From NCBI RefSeq assembly GCF_002863005.1, contig NZ_PKDG01000015.1, positions 1-64,000 on the forward strand: a stretch of 64,000 bases of DNA, in the 5' to 3' direction. Of the stretch, positions 31,627 through 43,326 are shown one piece after another. The DNA is from Pseudoxanthomonas sp. GTDB taxonomy: Bacteria; Pseudomonadota; Gammaproteobacteria; Xanthomonadales; Xanthomonadaceae. A program made the position numbers and the translations under genes. The notes below the pieces were generated by a model. It was not told the origin of the DNA and searched no databases. It saw nothing but the letters and a program-made list of their open reading frames with translations. Each line of letters opens with the position of its first letter. Position 1 is the stretch's first letter.

Positions 31627-32067
31627 ATGCTTTCCCTGATCCAGCGCGTGACGCAGGCGACCGTGACCATCGACGACGCGGTCGTCGGCGCGATCGAAGG
31701 GGGCTTGCTGGCGTTGGTGGCAGTAGAGCCCGGCGACACCGAGACCCAGATCGCGCGCATGGCCGAGCGGTTGCTGGGCTACCGCGTCTTCGCCGACGAC
31801 GCGGGGCGGATGAACCGCTCCCTCGCCGACACCGGAGGAGGCCTCCTGCTGGTCAGCCAGTTCACGCTGGCCGCCGACACCCGGTCGGGCATGCGTCCCA
31901 GCTTCACCACCGCCGCCCCGCCCGCCGAGGCTGAACAGGGCTTCAACCGGTTGGTGTCGATCTGTCGCCAACGGCATGCCGGAAGGGTGGAAACGGGGCG
32001 TTTCGGCGCCCATATGGTGATCAGCCTCGTCAATGACGGGCCCGTGACCTTCCTGCTGCGTCCCTGA
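31627..32067 (+). CDS. dtd: D-aminoacyl-tRNA deacylase
   Basis: This 146-aa enzyme hydrolyses D-aminoacyl- and Gly-tRNAAla. It has the canonical start MLSLIQRVTQATVTID, the active-site SQFTLAAD and the cross-subunit loop Gly-cis-Pro-type signature near the C-terminus (NDGPVTFLL). ATG 31627 is chosen by family length; 15 upstream codons are not conserved. It is monocistronic, with the rpoD promoter region after it. Confidence 0.96.
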   Translation: MLSLIQRVTQATVTIDDAVVGAIEGGLLALVAVEPGDTETQIARMAERLLGYRVFADDAGRMNRSLADTGGGLLLVSQFTLAADTRSGMRPSFTTAAPPAEAEQGFNRLVSICRQRHAGRVETGRFGAHMVISLVNDGPVTFLLRP

Positions 32068-32117
32068 CGTTCCTTCCTTGCCAAGGGTGGGCTTCAGGAA
32101 CGGAAGCCGGCCCGGGC

Positions 32118-32126
32118 TGGTATAAT
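32118..32126 (+). promoter_or_regulatory. Extended -10 promoter upstream of rpoD
   Basis: The sequence TGGTATAAT is a TGn extended -10 with a perfect TATAAT at 32121-32126. No convincing -35 lies 16-18 bases upstream. It is 40 bases before the rpoD ATG and in the only gap available, so it is a plausible rpoD promoter. Confidence 0.65.
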
Positions 32127-32166
32127 ACGGGGTTCTCCCTTCCTTACTCCCGGTGGCGCAACCTCC

Positions 32167-34020
<1,854 letters not shown>

Positions 34021-34051
34021 CGCGAAGAACGCGGTGTTTGCACCAACGAAG

Positions 34052-34081
34052 CGCGGCCCTTGATGGGCCGCGTTTCTTTTT
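34052..34081 (+). terminator. Rho-independent terminator after rpoD
   Basis: An 8-bp stem, CGCGGCCC / GGGCCGCG, with a 5-base loop is followed by TTTCTTTTT, a strong intrinsic terminator just downstream of rpoD. Confidence 0.9.
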
Positions 34082-34174
34082 GGTGCGACGAGATGCGCCA
34101 GCGGCGTGATGTGTTCTCATCGTCATCACGCGATCGTCGTTATGCTGTCGCGACCCCACGAGTCAGACTTTCGC

Positions 34175-35719
34175 GTGCAGCGACGGGACGCCATGAAATC
34201 CGTCCTTGCCATCGCGTTGCTGGGCACCATGCCCCGCGTGATGGCGCAGGCCACCCGAGCCGCGGACACCGCCGCGACCCCCGCACGATTTGATCTGGAA
34301 ACGGTTCCACGCCTGGCGCGCGCGCTGGCGCGGCAGCCGTATCGCGCCCCCGACGCCCAGCTGCCTGCATCGCTGGACACCGGTTACGACGCCTACCGCG
34401 ATCTGCGCTTCGACCAAGCGCAGGCGATCTGGCGAAAGGAGGGCCTGCCCTTCCAGTTGCAGATGTTCCATCGCGGCTTCCTGTTCAAGCAGCGCGTCGA
34501 ACTGCATCGCGTGCACGATGGCGTCGCCACGCCCATCGCTTATTCGCCTGACCTGTTCGCGTTCCCGCCCGGTGTCGATCCGGGCATGCGGGACGACATC
34601 GGCTTCGCCGGGTTCCGCGTGCACACGCCACTGAATAAGCCCGGCGTGTACGACGAACTGATCGCGTTCCTGGGGGCCAGCTATTTCCGCGCACTGGGCA
34701 AGGGGCATGCCTACGGTCTGTCGGCGCGCGGCCTGGCGCTGGGCAGCGGCGACGCCGGGGAGGAAGAGTTCCCGCTGTTCCGCGCGTTCTGGATCGAACA
34801 ACCCGCGCCCGGCGCGCGTCGCCTGGTCGTGCACGCGCTGCTCGACAGCCCCAGCATCGCCGGTGCGTTCCGTTTCGAGATCCTGCCGGGCGACGAGACC
34901 GTCATCGACGTGCAATCGCGCCTGTTTCCCCGCGTCGATCTCCCCCGTGCGGGCATTGCGCCGCTGACCAGCATGTTCGAGTTCGACGCCGGCGATCGCG
35001 TCGGTACCGACGACTATCGGCCTGCGGTGCACGACTCCGACGGACTGGCGATCCTCAACGGCCGAGGCGACCAGATCTGGCGGCCCTTGAGCAATCCGCG
35101 GCGCGTGCAGATCAGTGCCTTCGCCGATGCGGGTCCGCGTGGTTTCGGCCTGATGCAGCGAAAGCGCGGGTTCGCCGACTATGCGGACATCGAGGCGCGC
35201 TACCACCAGCGCCCCAGCCTGTGGATCGAGCCACGCGGCGACTGGGGCAAGGGCGCGGTGACGCTGGTCGAAATTCCCACCGGCGACGAATACCACGACA
35301 ACATCGTCGCCTTCTGGCGCCCGGAGCAGCCGCTGCGCGCCGGCCGTGAGCATCGTTTCGACTATCGCATGCACTGGTGCGATGCGCATCGCTGGAAAGC
35401 CGACCTGGCCATCGTCGCCGATACCCGCATCGGTGCCGCGCCGGATCCGGCACGGCGCCTGGTGGTGCTCGATCTCGAAGGGGGGCGCCTTGCCTCGCTG
35501 CCGCGCGATGTCCGGCTGACGCCCGACGTCTGGTCCGCCCGTGGCGAAGTGGTCGGCGCGGTGGTGTATCCGAATCCCGAGACGCAGGGGTGGCGCCTCA
35601 GTTTCGAGTTCCGCCCGCAAACGCAACGTGGGGACGACCGCGACGTCGAGTTGCATGCGCGCGTCCTCGAGGGCCACGCGCCGCTGTCCGAAACCTGGCT
35701 GTATCGATGGAGCCCGTGA
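34175..35719 (+). CDS. opgD: Glucan biosynthesis protein, OpgD/OpgG family
   Basis: This is a periplasmic OpgD/OpgG-family protein for osmoregulated periplasmic glucan. I choose GTG 34175 because it gives [17 protein letters not shown], with twin arginines as in Tat-exported OpgD; ATG 34193 would lose them. Family blocks include [51 protein letters not shown] and [17 protein letters not shown] (each only part of longer conserved runs). The length of about 514 residues fits OpgD. It lies directly before opgH (2 bases), giving an opgD-opgH operon. Confidence 0.85.
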   Translation: MQRRDAMKSVLAIALLGTMPRVMAQATRAADTAATPARFDLETVPRLARALARQPYRAPDAQLPASLDTGYDAYRDLRFDQAQAIWRKEGLPFQLQMFHRGFLFKQRVELHRVHDGVATPIAYSPDLFAFPPGVDPGMRDDIGFAGFRVHTPLNKPGVYDELIAFLGASYFRALGKGHAYGLSARGLALGSGDAGEEEFPLFRAFWIEQPAPGARRLVVHALLDSPSIAGAFRFEILPGDETVIDVQSRLFPRVDLPRAGIAPLTSMFEFDAGDRVGTDDYRPAVHDSDGLAILNGRGDQIWRPLSNPRRVQISAFADAGPRGFGLMQRKRGFADYADIEARYHQRPSLWIEPRGDWGKGAVTLVEIPTGDEYHDNIVAFWRPEQPLRAGREHRFDYRMHWCDAHRWKADLAIVADTRIGAAPDPARRLVVLDLEGGRLASLPRDVRLTPDVWSARGEVVGAVVYPNPETQGWRLSFEFRPQTQRGDDRDVELHARVLEGHAPLSETWLYRWSP

Positions 35720-35721
35720 CC

Positions 35722-37650
35722 ATGCACGATGCACACTCGCCGTCGCCTTCCTGGCTGCCGCCGGAATCGCCGTTGCCCATGCCGGTGCAGGATCTGCGCA
35801 ATGGCCGCCTGTCTTCGCGCCGCCTGCCGACGTCGCCCTGCGGGATCGCCTGGCGCCGCGCAGGGGTGATGGGCATGGCGGTCGCGATGACGCTGTTCGC
35901 CACCTACCAGATCTGGTGGGTGCTGCGGGGAGACGGCATCAGCATGCTGGAGGGCGTACTGCTGGCGCTCTTCGTCGCCTTGTTCGCCTGGATCGCCCTG
36001 TCGTTCTCCAGTGCGCTGGCAGGATTCGCGTTGCTGCTGTCGAAGCGTCCGCACCCGCTCGGCATCGACGAGGGTCACCGGCCATCGCTGACGACACGCA
36101 CGGCACTGCTCGTGCCCACGTACAACGAAGACCCGCAGCGGGTGCTGGCCGGCGTGCAGGCGATGCATGAATCGTTGGTGGATACCGGTCAGTCCGCTTG
36201 CTTCGACTTCTTCATCCTCAGCGACACCACAGACGAGGATGTGCGACGGAAAGAGGTCGTGGCCGTGCACGCGTTGCGGCATCGCCTGGGCCCGGACGCG
36301 CGCGTCTTCTATCGGCGCCGGGAGAAGAACACCGAACGGAAGGCCGGCAACATCGCAGACTGGGTACGCCGCTTCGGCGGCGCGTATCCGCATCTGCTGA
36401 TCCTGGATGCGGACAGCCTGATGACCGGCGAGACGCTGGTGAGGCTGTCGGCGGCAATGGAACGCGAGCCGATGCTCGCCCTCATCCAGACGCTGCCGAT
36501 GATCGTCAACGGGCGCACGTTCTTCGCACGCATGCAGCAGTTCGCCGGGCGCGTCTACGGTCCCGTGGCGGCGCACGGCATCGCATGGTGGCATGGGGCG
36601 GAGGGCAACTACTGGGGCCACAACGCCATGATCCGCACGGCCGCCTTCGCGCGCCACGCGGGCCTGCCCCGGTTGGGGGGTGGCAAGCCGTTCGAAGGCG
36701 CCGTGCTTAGCCACGACTTCGTCGAAGCCGCACTGCTGCGTCGCGGTGGCTGGGCGGTGCACATGGTGCCCGGCATGGGCGGCAGCTTCGAAGAAGGACC
36801 GCCGTCGCTGATCGACATGCTCGTGCGCGATCGCCGCTGGTGCCAGGGCAACCTGCAGCATGGCGCCGTGCTGCCCGCGCGTGGTCTCCATTGGATCAGC
36901 CGAATGCACCTGATGGTGGGAATCGGCCACTACGCCACGGCGCCCATGTGGGCCATGCTGATGCTGGTGGGTCTGGCGATCCCGCTGCAGCAGGCGGGTT
37001 TCCACTTGTCGCAACCGCAGCTCGACGGATTCACGCCCGCGCTCTACTGGCGTGGCGGTGATCCCGAGCGTTTCCTGTGGGTCTTTTACCTGACCATGGC
37101 GGTGCTGCTGGCGCCGAAGGTCATGGGGTGCATCGCCACGATGCTCGATGCGCCGTTGCGTCGGCAGTGCGGCGGTGCGCTGCGCATCGCCGGCAGCGCG
37201 CTGCTGGAGACGATGATGGCGGCCCTGATGGCGCCCGTGACCATGTACGTGCAATCGCGGGGCGTGGCCGAAGTGCTGGCCGGGCGCGACTCCGGGTGGG
37301 AAACGCAACGTCGCGATGACGGCAGCGTGCCGCTCGCGGGACTGGTGCGCCGCTACGCCGGCCTAAGCGTGTTCGGTGCCTTCAGTGGCGTGCTTGCGTA
37401 CCTGGTGTCACCGGCGTTGGCCGCATGGATGGCCCCGGTGGTGATGGGCATGGTGCTTTCCGTGCCGCTCAACCTGTTGACGGCATCGCCCTCGCTCGGC
37501 GACCGCTTGCGCAGGGCAGGCTGGCTGCGCACCCCGGAAGAAGCCGCGCCGCCCACGATCCTCGCGCGTGCGCTCGAGCTCCGCACGCCGTTCGTCGAGG
37601 CACCGTCCCCTACCGCCTCCGGTACAATTCCGGCGGCGGAGGGCCTATAG
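35722..37650 (+). CDS. opgH: Glucans biosynthesis glucosyltransferase H
   Basis: This 642-aa inner-membrane GT2 enzyme polymerises the glucose backbone of osmoregulated periplasmic glucan. The start ATG 35722 has GGAG 9 bases upstream. The catalytic domain has [15 protein letters not shown] and ILDADSLM (DXD), then a processive-GT motif [10 protein letters not shown] (QxxRW-like). Several membrane helices flank it. Its last three codons and stop (37641-37650) lie inside the following tRNA gene. The C-terminus is short of the long acidic tail of some homologues but no break is seen. Confidence 0.95.
   Translation: MHDAHSPSPSWLPPESPLPMPVQDLRNGRLSSRRLPTSPCGIAWRRAGVMGMAVAMTLFATYQIWWVLRGDGISMLEGVLLALFVALFAWIALSFSSALAGFALLLSKRPHPLGIDEGHRPSLTTRTALLVPTYNEDPQRVLAGVQAMHESLVDTGQSACFDFFILSDTTDEDVRRKEVVAVHALRHRLGPDARVFYRRREKNTERKAGNIADWVRRFGGAYPHLLILDADSLMTGETLVRLSAAMEREPMLALIQTLPMIVNGRTFFARMQQFAGRVYGPVAAHGIAWWHGAEGNYWGHNAMIRTAAFARHAGLPRLGGGKPFEGAVLSHDFVEAALLRRGGWAVHMVPGMGGSFEEGPPSLIDMLVRDRRWCQGNLQHGAVLPARGLHWISRMHLMVGIGHYATAPMWAMLMLVGLAIPLQQAGFHLSQPQLDGFTPALYWRGGDPERFLWVFYLTMAVLLAPKVMGCIATMLDAPLRRQCGGALRIAGSALLETMMAALMAPVTMYVQSRGVAEVLAGRDSGWETQRRDDGSVPLAGLVRRYAGLSVFGAFSGVLAYLVSPALAAWMAPVVMGMVLSVPLNLLTASPSLGDRLRRAGWLRTPEEAAPPTILARALELRTPFVEAPSPTASGTIPAAEGL
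37623..37628 (+). promoter_or_regulatory. Candidate -10 element for the tRNA gene, inside opgH
   Basis: TACAAT lies 12 bases before the first base of the tRNA, inside the last codons of opgH. No clear -35 is seen at 17 bases. It is only a candidate. Confidence 0.35.
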
Positions 37651-37716
37651 CTCAATGGTTAGAGCAGAGGACTCATAATCCTTTGGTTCCAGGTTCGAGT
37701 CCTGGTGGGCCCACCA
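37641..37716 (+). tRNA. tRNA with CAU anticodon, probably tRNA-Ile2
   Basis: A 76-nt cloverleaf: acceptor GGGCCTA pairs with TGGGCCC, then encoded ACCA completes the CCA end. The D arm is AGCTCAATGGTTAGAGCAG. The anticodon stem is GAGGA/TCCTT with loop CTCATAA (anticodon CAT at 37674-37676), and the T arm is CCAGGTTCGAGTCCTGG. The compact D loop and the sequence around the anticodon resemble ileX (lysidine-modified tRNA-Ile2) more than elongator tRNA-Met, but the identity is an inference because both read CAU in DNA. Confidence 0.88.
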
Positions 37717-37756
37717 ACCGCTTGAGGCCGTGAGGCCTTGTGCGCGATCCAAGCGA

Positions 37757-37806
37757 GTTTGGCCAGTTCGGCCAAACCTTGATGGACGTCCGGCAAGTTT
37801 GGCCAG
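37757..37806. repeat. Clustered GTTTGGCC repeats 40 bp downstream of the tRNA
   Basis: GTTTGGCC-AGTTC-GGCCAAAC forms a perfect inverted repeat at 37757-37777, and AGTTTGGCCAG recurs in direct orientation at 37796-37806; GGCCAAAC occurs again at 37998. A TGT trinucleotide at 37739 lies 22 bases past the tRNA end. Repeated short sites behind TGT are a layout seen in Tn7-like transposon ends (TnsB sites), but a matching right end was not found. Confidence 0.4.
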
Positions 37807-37976
37807 AAAACAATCGCGGTGGAGTGTAATCGCCTGTACAGATTCTGTTCGATCAGCTCATACGGGTAGTAGGTGCAGATTCCGCTTAAATTCGACAGCC
37901 GCGCTGGCGAGGACTGAACACGGCGCTGGCGCCTGGTCACTTCGACGTGATGCCCGCCATCAGCGATAAGCTGGCA

Positions 37977-38150
37977 TCACGTTGCGCTGTTCGGGCGGCC
38001 AAACAGGGACTGCGCCCACGCCATCATCTCCTCGTGGGTCATAGTCCGACCCGCATCCACATCGGCAAGTTCAGCCAACGTGCGCTGGTGCTTCTCTTCG
38101 TCCGCTGGCATTGGTAAGCCTGCCAACAAGTCAATATTGGGCAAGTTCAT
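37977..38150 (-). CDS. Possible antitoxin-like small protein
   Basis: This is a 57-residue protein, starting MNLPNIDLLAGLPMPADEEK. The second half, LAELADVDAGRTMTHEEMMAWAQSLFG, resembles the C-terminal part of ParD/RelB-type antitoxins and CopG-like partners (DVDAGRTVSHEEVKAWAESL). No toxin gene is visible downstream (37717-37976 holds no recognisable frame), so if real it is an orphan or remnant. The gap 38151-38379 to the right holds no gene I can support. Confidence 0.4.
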   Translation of the reverse strand: MNLPNIDLLAGLPMPADEEKHQRTLAELADVDAGRTMTHEEMMAWAQSLFGRPNSAT

Positions 38151-38379
38151 ATTAAGGCGCCGCAAAAGCTTGCAGGTCACTATAGTGCACAGCGAAAACA
38201 ATACAGGCGGCCGCTTAATTGCGAAGCGATATGGGCTTAGAACCGCTATCCGCGAAAGCGGACATTGTTGGCATCGGTTAGTAGAGCTGCCGTTCCGTTC
38301 AAGCCGTCCAGGCCAACGCTGGCGCCGTGTTTAATCCCGCCGTCAGGGTGTCCCGTCGATTATCTGAACCAGATTCCGG

Positions 38380-39747
38380 TCACGTTGGGCCAGTCTGAAT
38401 CCTTGGCTTGTGAAGGTTGTTAGCCTTTCGATACTTCTTGTATGCCCTACTGCTAAACATCTTGGTGAGTGCGGCTGACACGGCACGCCGCGCGCGATAC
38501 ACCCCAAGCCCACAATCATTGACTACAGCTGTTACTAAGTGATCATGACTGGGGAACTTGGTAGATGGATAATCTAGAACTGGGCCAGCCAGAAGATAGG
38601 CAATAGCACGCTGGTGATTGGCCGAGGCCATCATTTGATCAAGCCTCCTTCGATGCGATCCAAGCTGGGAAATCTCATCCGACAACTTGTAGTTCAGAAA
38701 TCCGACGGAAACGCCAAACTCCCTCGCAATCGCTGCCTTCGAAGTTACTCGCTGGCCTGCCTTCTTCTTCAGCTCCTTCAGAATCCGGCGCCTCAACTCC
38801 TTCAGAAGTTCAGGGGGGCGCAGAGGCTTCCGATCGATGGGAACGTCGAGGCGGGCAAACTCGAACATGCAAGCCGATTTCGCTGCGCCAGCAGGGTCAG
38901 AAAGCAAATGAACTGGATTAATCCCAAAGGCCGTGCAGCGCCTGATAAGAGTAGGAAATCTAGGAGGGGTTATCTCGCGATTGGTCTGCGGCCGCCTCGG
39001 GGCATCGTACGCATACTTTGAAATTTTCTTCCCCACGGCATTCATGTACGTAGAGAATTCCCGAATGAATATTTGCCAGGCATCTTTGGCAACGACGAGT
39101 TGTCCGGAAGACAGTTCCGAGACCAATTGAACGCATTCCTTCTCGTGGAGATGTGGGTTGGGGTCGTGTCTCCAACTTGATGGCGGTGCTTGCAGTGAGT
39201 GTTTGCATCGGCAGCAGAGATGCATCCTGCCCAAGTGATGGTAGCGGGGCTGCAAGGCGCCGCACTGGGGACAATTGGCTTCAAGGGTCAATTTATGCTC
39301 TGGGCATCGGCCAATGAATGGAATGGCCCAAAGAAGCCGGTCATATACAGCACCGATAGATCTGAGGTCGTCGGCATGGCATGCGGGACACCATGCGCGT
39401 CCATCGCGAACCAAACCAACACCGTTGCTTCCAAGCGCCGTTCCAAGAGGCAAGAAAGTTGTTCGGATGAGATCGGGCGACCCTGTCGCTGCGGATACAA
39501 TATCAAGGTACGCGCTTACGTTGGCCCCGATACCACAGAACATGGGATTAAGAGTGTTTATGACATTGATCTTCGCGCGATTGTCGAGTGGGTTCTTTAG
39601 CAGCCACCATTTTCGAAGATGCGTGGTCATCACGTAAATGGAAACACTGTGTGCTACTGCCATTCTGCAGAGCAATGATCCAAACGCCTCGATCGCCGAA
39701 GGCTCTTCACCAAGTGGAGAAATCGGAAAGTACTCAGTCATCATCAT
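38380..39747 (-). CDS. TniQ/TnsD-family transposition target-selection protein
   Basis: This 455-aa protein carries a TniQ domain with its zinc-binding pattern: WCPACHADD, then WAIPFIGRCPEHKLTLEANC, CPQCGALQ and CCRCKHSL. The C-terminal half has a helix-turn-helix (TSKAAIAREFGVSVGFLNYKL) and a second helical DNA-binding region, typical of TnsD rather than the short TniQ of CRISPR-associated elements. Three tandem ATGs open the gene; 39747 has GGAG 10 bases upstream. It overlaps tnsC. It would recognise an attachment site and recruit TnsC. Whether it targets the nearby tRNA is inference. Confidence 0.85.
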   Translation of the reverse strand: MMMTEYFPISPLGEEPSAIEAFGSLLCRMAVAHSVSIYVMTTHLRKWWLLKNPLDNRAKINVINTLNPMFCGIGANVSAYLDIVSAATGSPDLIRTTFLPLGTALGSNGVGLVRDGRAWCPACHADDLRSIGAVYDRLLWAIPFIGRCPEHKLTLEANCPQCGALQPRYHHLGRMHLCCRCKHSLQAPPSSWRHDPNPHLHEKECVQLVSELSSGQLVVAKDAWQIFIREFSTYMNAVGKKISKYAYDAPRRPQTNREITPPRFPTLIRRCTAFGINPVHLLSDPAGAAKSACMFEFARLDVPIDRKPLRPPELLKELRRRILKELKKKAGQRVTSKAAIAREFGVSVGFLNYKLSDEISQLGSHRRRLDQMMASANHQRAIAYLLAGPVLDYPSTKFPSHDHLVTAVVNDCGLGVYRARRAVSAALTKMFSSRAYKKYRKANNLHKPRIQTGPT

Positions 39748-40804
39748 GGAGCGCAATCTCCATTGCTGCATTCCGCCTTGGGCTACGCTCAAATGGAGTG
39801 CGCTTCTGCTTCGGGGAATCTCCCGTACTCTGGGCGGCAGTCTGATCTTCCGAAGCTCGCCGCTCAGGAGTTGCAATTGGGAACTCCGAGCTGGATCGAA
39901 GCGCCTCCCTGCCTTTCCTTATATCTAGCGCGATAGATCTTCGCTCCTTTTCTGGAGGGGCGCATTCTCTAAGAGTCGCCGCATCGATGGGCTGATGTCT
40001 GGCTTTCGCCAACATGCTGCATTTCCAGAGATGCTTATCGAGAAGTCCAAATGTTCCATTGTTCCAGTAGAGGAGACTTACTGTTTCATCGACTAGAAGC
40101 GTTTTTGGTTTCAGATCGAGCTTTACGCTGTAAGTCTTGAGTATCCGAGCCCACGTCTCAACGTCTGCCGGATCGTCCTTGGAATAATTGCCAAAATCGA
40201 AATGAATGACTCGTCCGCAGAAATGTGACGAGTCGAAAAGCCCTTTGTAGGCCATCTCATACCCGCCGCAAGCAATGAGAGAGCGTTCGATCGCGCATGT
40301 TGACTTGATCGACTCAAGAATTGCGGCTCTCAGTTCTGGGTCACGCGTTCTTGTTAGAAGATGAGCCTCGTCAAGGCATATGCGGCGTGTGAACCTATTC
40401 TGGAACGCTTCCTTTAGAGCAATACGAAGAGTTGACTCATCTCTTCCTTTCGATGGAAAGTAGTGATCATTCTCGTCAAGTGCGCCGATGTGCTTGTAAA
40501 TAGGATGATTCAGTTCCTTCAGCAACTCGATGCCGATCCACTTCGGCTTCGTGCGCCCTTCGCTAACAGTTTCGACCTGAAGACCAACAATAGGGATCGA
40601 CCCAGGGCGTTCATCTTTGAAGGATGCCCGGAGAATGGGCACGACCTCATTGAAAATTACAGATTTTCCGCACTGTGTTGGGCCAAGAAGAGCGAGTGCA
40701 ATCCCATCAGTTGCATCTCGACATAGAGGGACGAACTCGTCTCGGGCGCGCTCAAGAAGGGGGTGCTTGATGATGCCGCCTGTCACACGTGATACCCGAT
40801 TCAT
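39734..40804 (-). CDS. TnsC/TniB-like AAA+ transposition regulator
   Basis: This 356-aa ATPase has Walker A GPTQCGKS (residues 41-48) and Walker B RICLDEAHLL (143-148), and a TniB/TnsC core. Its acidic/basic C-terminal tail ends DDD. It links target-site proteins to the transposase. The ATG at 40804 overlaps the TGA of tnsAB as ATGA, and its own stop overlaps the TniQ start, so the three proteins are translationally coupled. The length is shorter than Tn7 TnsC (about 555) and closer to TniB-type. Confidence 0.85.
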   Translation of the reverse strand: MNRVSRVTGGIIKHPLLERARDEFVPLCRDATDGIALALLGPTQCGKSVIFNEVVPILRASFKDERPGSIPIVGLQVETVSEGRTKPKWIGIELLKELNHPIYKHIGALDENDHYFPSKGRDESTLRIALKEAFQNRFTRRICLDEAHLLTRTRDPELRAAILESIKSTCAIERSLIACGGYEMAYKGLFDSSHFCGRVIHFDFGNYSKDDPADVETWARILKTYSVKLDLKPKTLLVDETVSLLYWNNGTFGLLDKHLWKCSMLAKARHQPIDAATLRECAPPEKERRSIALDIRKGREALRSSSEFPIATPERRASEDQTAAQSTGDSPKQKRTPFERSPRRNAAMEIALHDDD

Positions 40805-43326
40805 GTGGGCGACTCATCTTCGTACGGTTCAACGTCATCAAAGCTGAAAGGCACAAAACCAGCCGACTCAGATACGTTATCGGGGCTGGCATTCTTGGCG
40901 CCAGGCGCCGAACTCGGGACTTCCCTGCGATCTGCAATTTCGCGGAGCTTCTCATGGACGATTTCCGCAGCGCAGCGGTTCATGTCGTTGGTGAGCTCAG
41001 CGCGGAGCGCGGAAAGATCATGGCGCTCAGCAGTCTTGAAGAGTAGGCTGGATTCTGACATGGCTGCTTGCAGTGCTGAGTTCGAGTTCCTGCACTCCAG
41101 CCACTTTCCTTCGATGCACACATAGATCACCGAATCGTCATATGGCTCGAGCCGCACGGATATGTCCTTCTTGTATCCGCGGTAATTCAGAAGTCGTGGC
41201 GAGCTGTACCACTTATCGCTGACATGAATGCCGCGACCAGTCCAAAGCTTGTAGTTCGTATCGGGCGACTCGATTGACGTTGCTATCAAGAACTTGAGGT
41301 CCCAAGTAACCTTGCGTCCGCTGTGCGGGTAGAACTTATGGGCCTGTAGGCGGATCGCCGAACGAGAAGACAACTCTCCGGGCTTCAAGCCGTTGTTATA
41401 GCCCTGAAAAACAAACGCCTCGATCGCTTCAAAGGCTTCGAGCAGGGTCAGGCTAGAGTTCTTTGTTGCCTTGAATGCGGCTGAGACCGCGCGAGCTCGT
41501 TCGATGCTGATTCCGAACCCAGGAAGTCCACGGACGAAACGGTCTTTGAAGTCTTTGAAGAGGCGCTCGACCTGCTGACCGAAGCGGGGATCTTCAGGTG
41601 GGCGCTCGCAGCGCACCACGCGCAACGTGGCGAGCATGACAAGAAAGTGGGCGCTCTTAAAATCGCTTCCACCATCGGTGATTATCATCTCAGGCAAGCG
41701 ACCGTGACGACGAACGCAATCACGAATTACCATTGTGCAGGCCTTCTTGCTTGGATCCGAGAAGGACAGCCAGATGGCGAGGACCTCGCCAGTGAACGCA
41801 TCGACCATCGCGGTCAACCAAGCGCGCTTAGTGATCTTTGCCCCGTTGACGTAGCCAACGACAAGATGAAGATCGGTTTTCCAGTGGTCGATGTGGGCAA
41901 CTGCGAATGGTCGCGTTGCAATGATTGTCTTGGTTTCTGGGTCAAACGAGTCGGCTTGTTCGTTCTCGAGGCGTCTTCCACCGCGACTGAATGAATCTTC
42001 TTTGTGAAGCGGCGTCTTGTCCCAGTATGTGTAGAAGGTTGAGCGGCAGATTGGCTGATCGTCGAAGAAGTCAAGATCGATCTTTGCTTGCGGGAATGCC
42101 TCTTTATAGGCTTCGTAGCACGAATGAATGGACGGGTCGTTTGGATCGCCCTTTCCCGCGCGAATGAATGCCTGAAGATAGGTCTGATGAACCGAGCTAA
42201 TGAGCGGATCGCTGTTGCCGCAGTTCAGCCACCTCGGAACGATGCTGCCAATATCCCCGTTTGATTCACGAAACGCTTTGCGATGTCTCCTGATCGTGCG
42301 ATCTGAGACGGGTTTGCCTCGCGCGTTGACACGCGTTGTGCCTTGGATAATTGCCAACCGTGCAGCGACCTCGACCTCATGCCTTGGGTCCATTACATCG
42401 TGTGCGTTGACGTCCGCTGAGTGAAGCAGCTCTGCAAGCCCCTTACTCGACTCCTGCGCGCGCTTTGCCAAGCCTAAAGTTGTTGACACCCAGACGCTAC
42501 TTGGATCAGAAAGCGTGACCTTATCAAGGTCAGCAAAGAGTTCTTCGGAGTTCAGCAGCTGAAGAATGGGAGTTTGATCAGTTTCGCCGATGCGTTCGAG
42601 TAAGTCAGAAACTCTCATCGTGGATTCGTGCTTGAAGAGCTGACGAATGCCGTGCCTAGCTTTCCGGTAGTGCTTCGTATCTGGAGCTTCGCGAGCGCTT
42701 GAGAGCAATCGCAAGTTGTCTGCGCGGAGGGAGCTAAGCGCACTGATGGGAACGACGATGAGGCAGATTCCGAGTGCATTGAAGTAATGAGCCGCAGGAA
42801 GATAGTGGTACCCGTTCTCATCGACGTTCCAATCGCTTGGCCGTTCACGTACCAGGCGTTCGAGTTCTGCGTCGCTCTTGATTTCGTAGGCGCACACCCG
42901 CTGCTTGTCGACCACCAGGTAGTCAACCGTATATGTCGTTCGTGTCCGCCGGCCAATACTGTCGGTGATGCAGAGCTTGATGCTGATGGGCTGGTCAAAG
43001 ACAGCCAGTAGATCATCGCGCCGGTCGAGCTCAACGAGGAAGTGGTACTCCCCCGTCATCGACTCGGCTTGCAGAACCACCCTTGGGATACTTCTGAGCG
43101 GAACCTCGAGGATCAGGTTTCGCCTTCTCTTGCGACCCACTTTTCGGGCTGGAGGCGAAACTCCAGTCTCTAGAATGTAGGTGAGTCCAGGAGGCGGCAG
43201 GTTGAGCCGCCTAAGGGATTCGGCGGTTAGCTTCTGCACCTTCTCCCCTGCTTGGACTAGGGCCTCCTCCAGGTCCTGGCACGGCGCTTCGAGCGCGGCC
43301 CGTATGTCTTGTAGGGTCTGATCCAT
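40801..43326 (-). CDS. Natural TnsA-TnsB fusion transposase
   Basis: This is an about 841-aa protein from ATG 43326 (a TTG at 43350 would add eight residues; numbers here count from the TTG). The N-terminal TnsA endonuclease domain has GEYHFLVELD (about residue 100), TVDYLV with Asp143 and YEIKSD with Lys158, then a TnsA C-terminal HYFNALGICLIVV block. From about residue 330 a TnsB/rve domain follows with HTH (VSDRTIRRHRKAF) and catalytic Asp488 (HIDHW), Asp559 (TDGGSDF) and Glu595 (QQVERLF), spaced D-X35-E. TnsA cuts the 5' ends and TnsB the 3' ends. All catalytic residues appear intact. Confidence 0.88.
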   Translation of the reverse strand: MDQTLQDIRAALEAPCQDLEEALVQAGEKVQKLTAESLRRLNLPPPGLTYILETGVSPPARKVGRKRRRNLILEVPLRSIPRVVLQAESMTGEYHFLVELDRRDDLLAVFDQPISIKLCITDSIGRRTRTTYTVDYLVVDKQRVCAYEIKSDAELERLVRERPSDWNVDENGYHYLPAAHYFNALGICLIVVPISALSSLRADNLRLLSSAREAPDTKHYRKARHGIRQLFKHESTMRVSDLLERIGETDQTPILQLLNSEELFADLDKVTLSDPSSVWVSTTLGLAKRAQESSKGLAELLHSADVNAHDVMDPRHEVEVAARLAIIQGTTRVNARGKPVSDRTIRRHRKAFRESNGDIGSIVPRWLNCGNSDPLISSVHQTYLQAFIRAGKGDPNDPSIHSCYEAYKEAFPQAKIDLDFFDDQPICRSTFYTYWDKTPLHKEDSFSRGGRRLENEQADSFDPETKTIIATRPFAVAHIDHWKTDLHLVVGYVNGAKITKRAWLTAMVDAFTGEVLAIWLSFSDPSKKACTMVIRDCVRRHGRLPEMIITDGGSDFKSAHFLVMLATLRVVRCERPPEDPRFGQQVERLFKDFKDRFVRGLPGFGISIERARAVSAAFKATKNSSLTLLEAFEAIEAFVFQGYNNGLKPGELSSRSAIRLQAHKFYPHSGRKVTWDLKFLIATSIESPDTNYKLWTGRGIHVSDKWYSSPRLLNYRGYKKDISVRLEPYDDSVIYVCIEGKWLECRNSNSALQAAMSESSLLFKTAERHDLSALRAELTNDMNRCAAEIVHEKLREIADRREVPSSAPGAKNASPDNVSESAGFVPFSFDDVEPYEDESPT

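Noticed and set aside
37659..37940. A minus-strand frame running through the tRNA complement as a toxin
   Set aside because: It crosses the tRNA and shows no toxin-like pattern.
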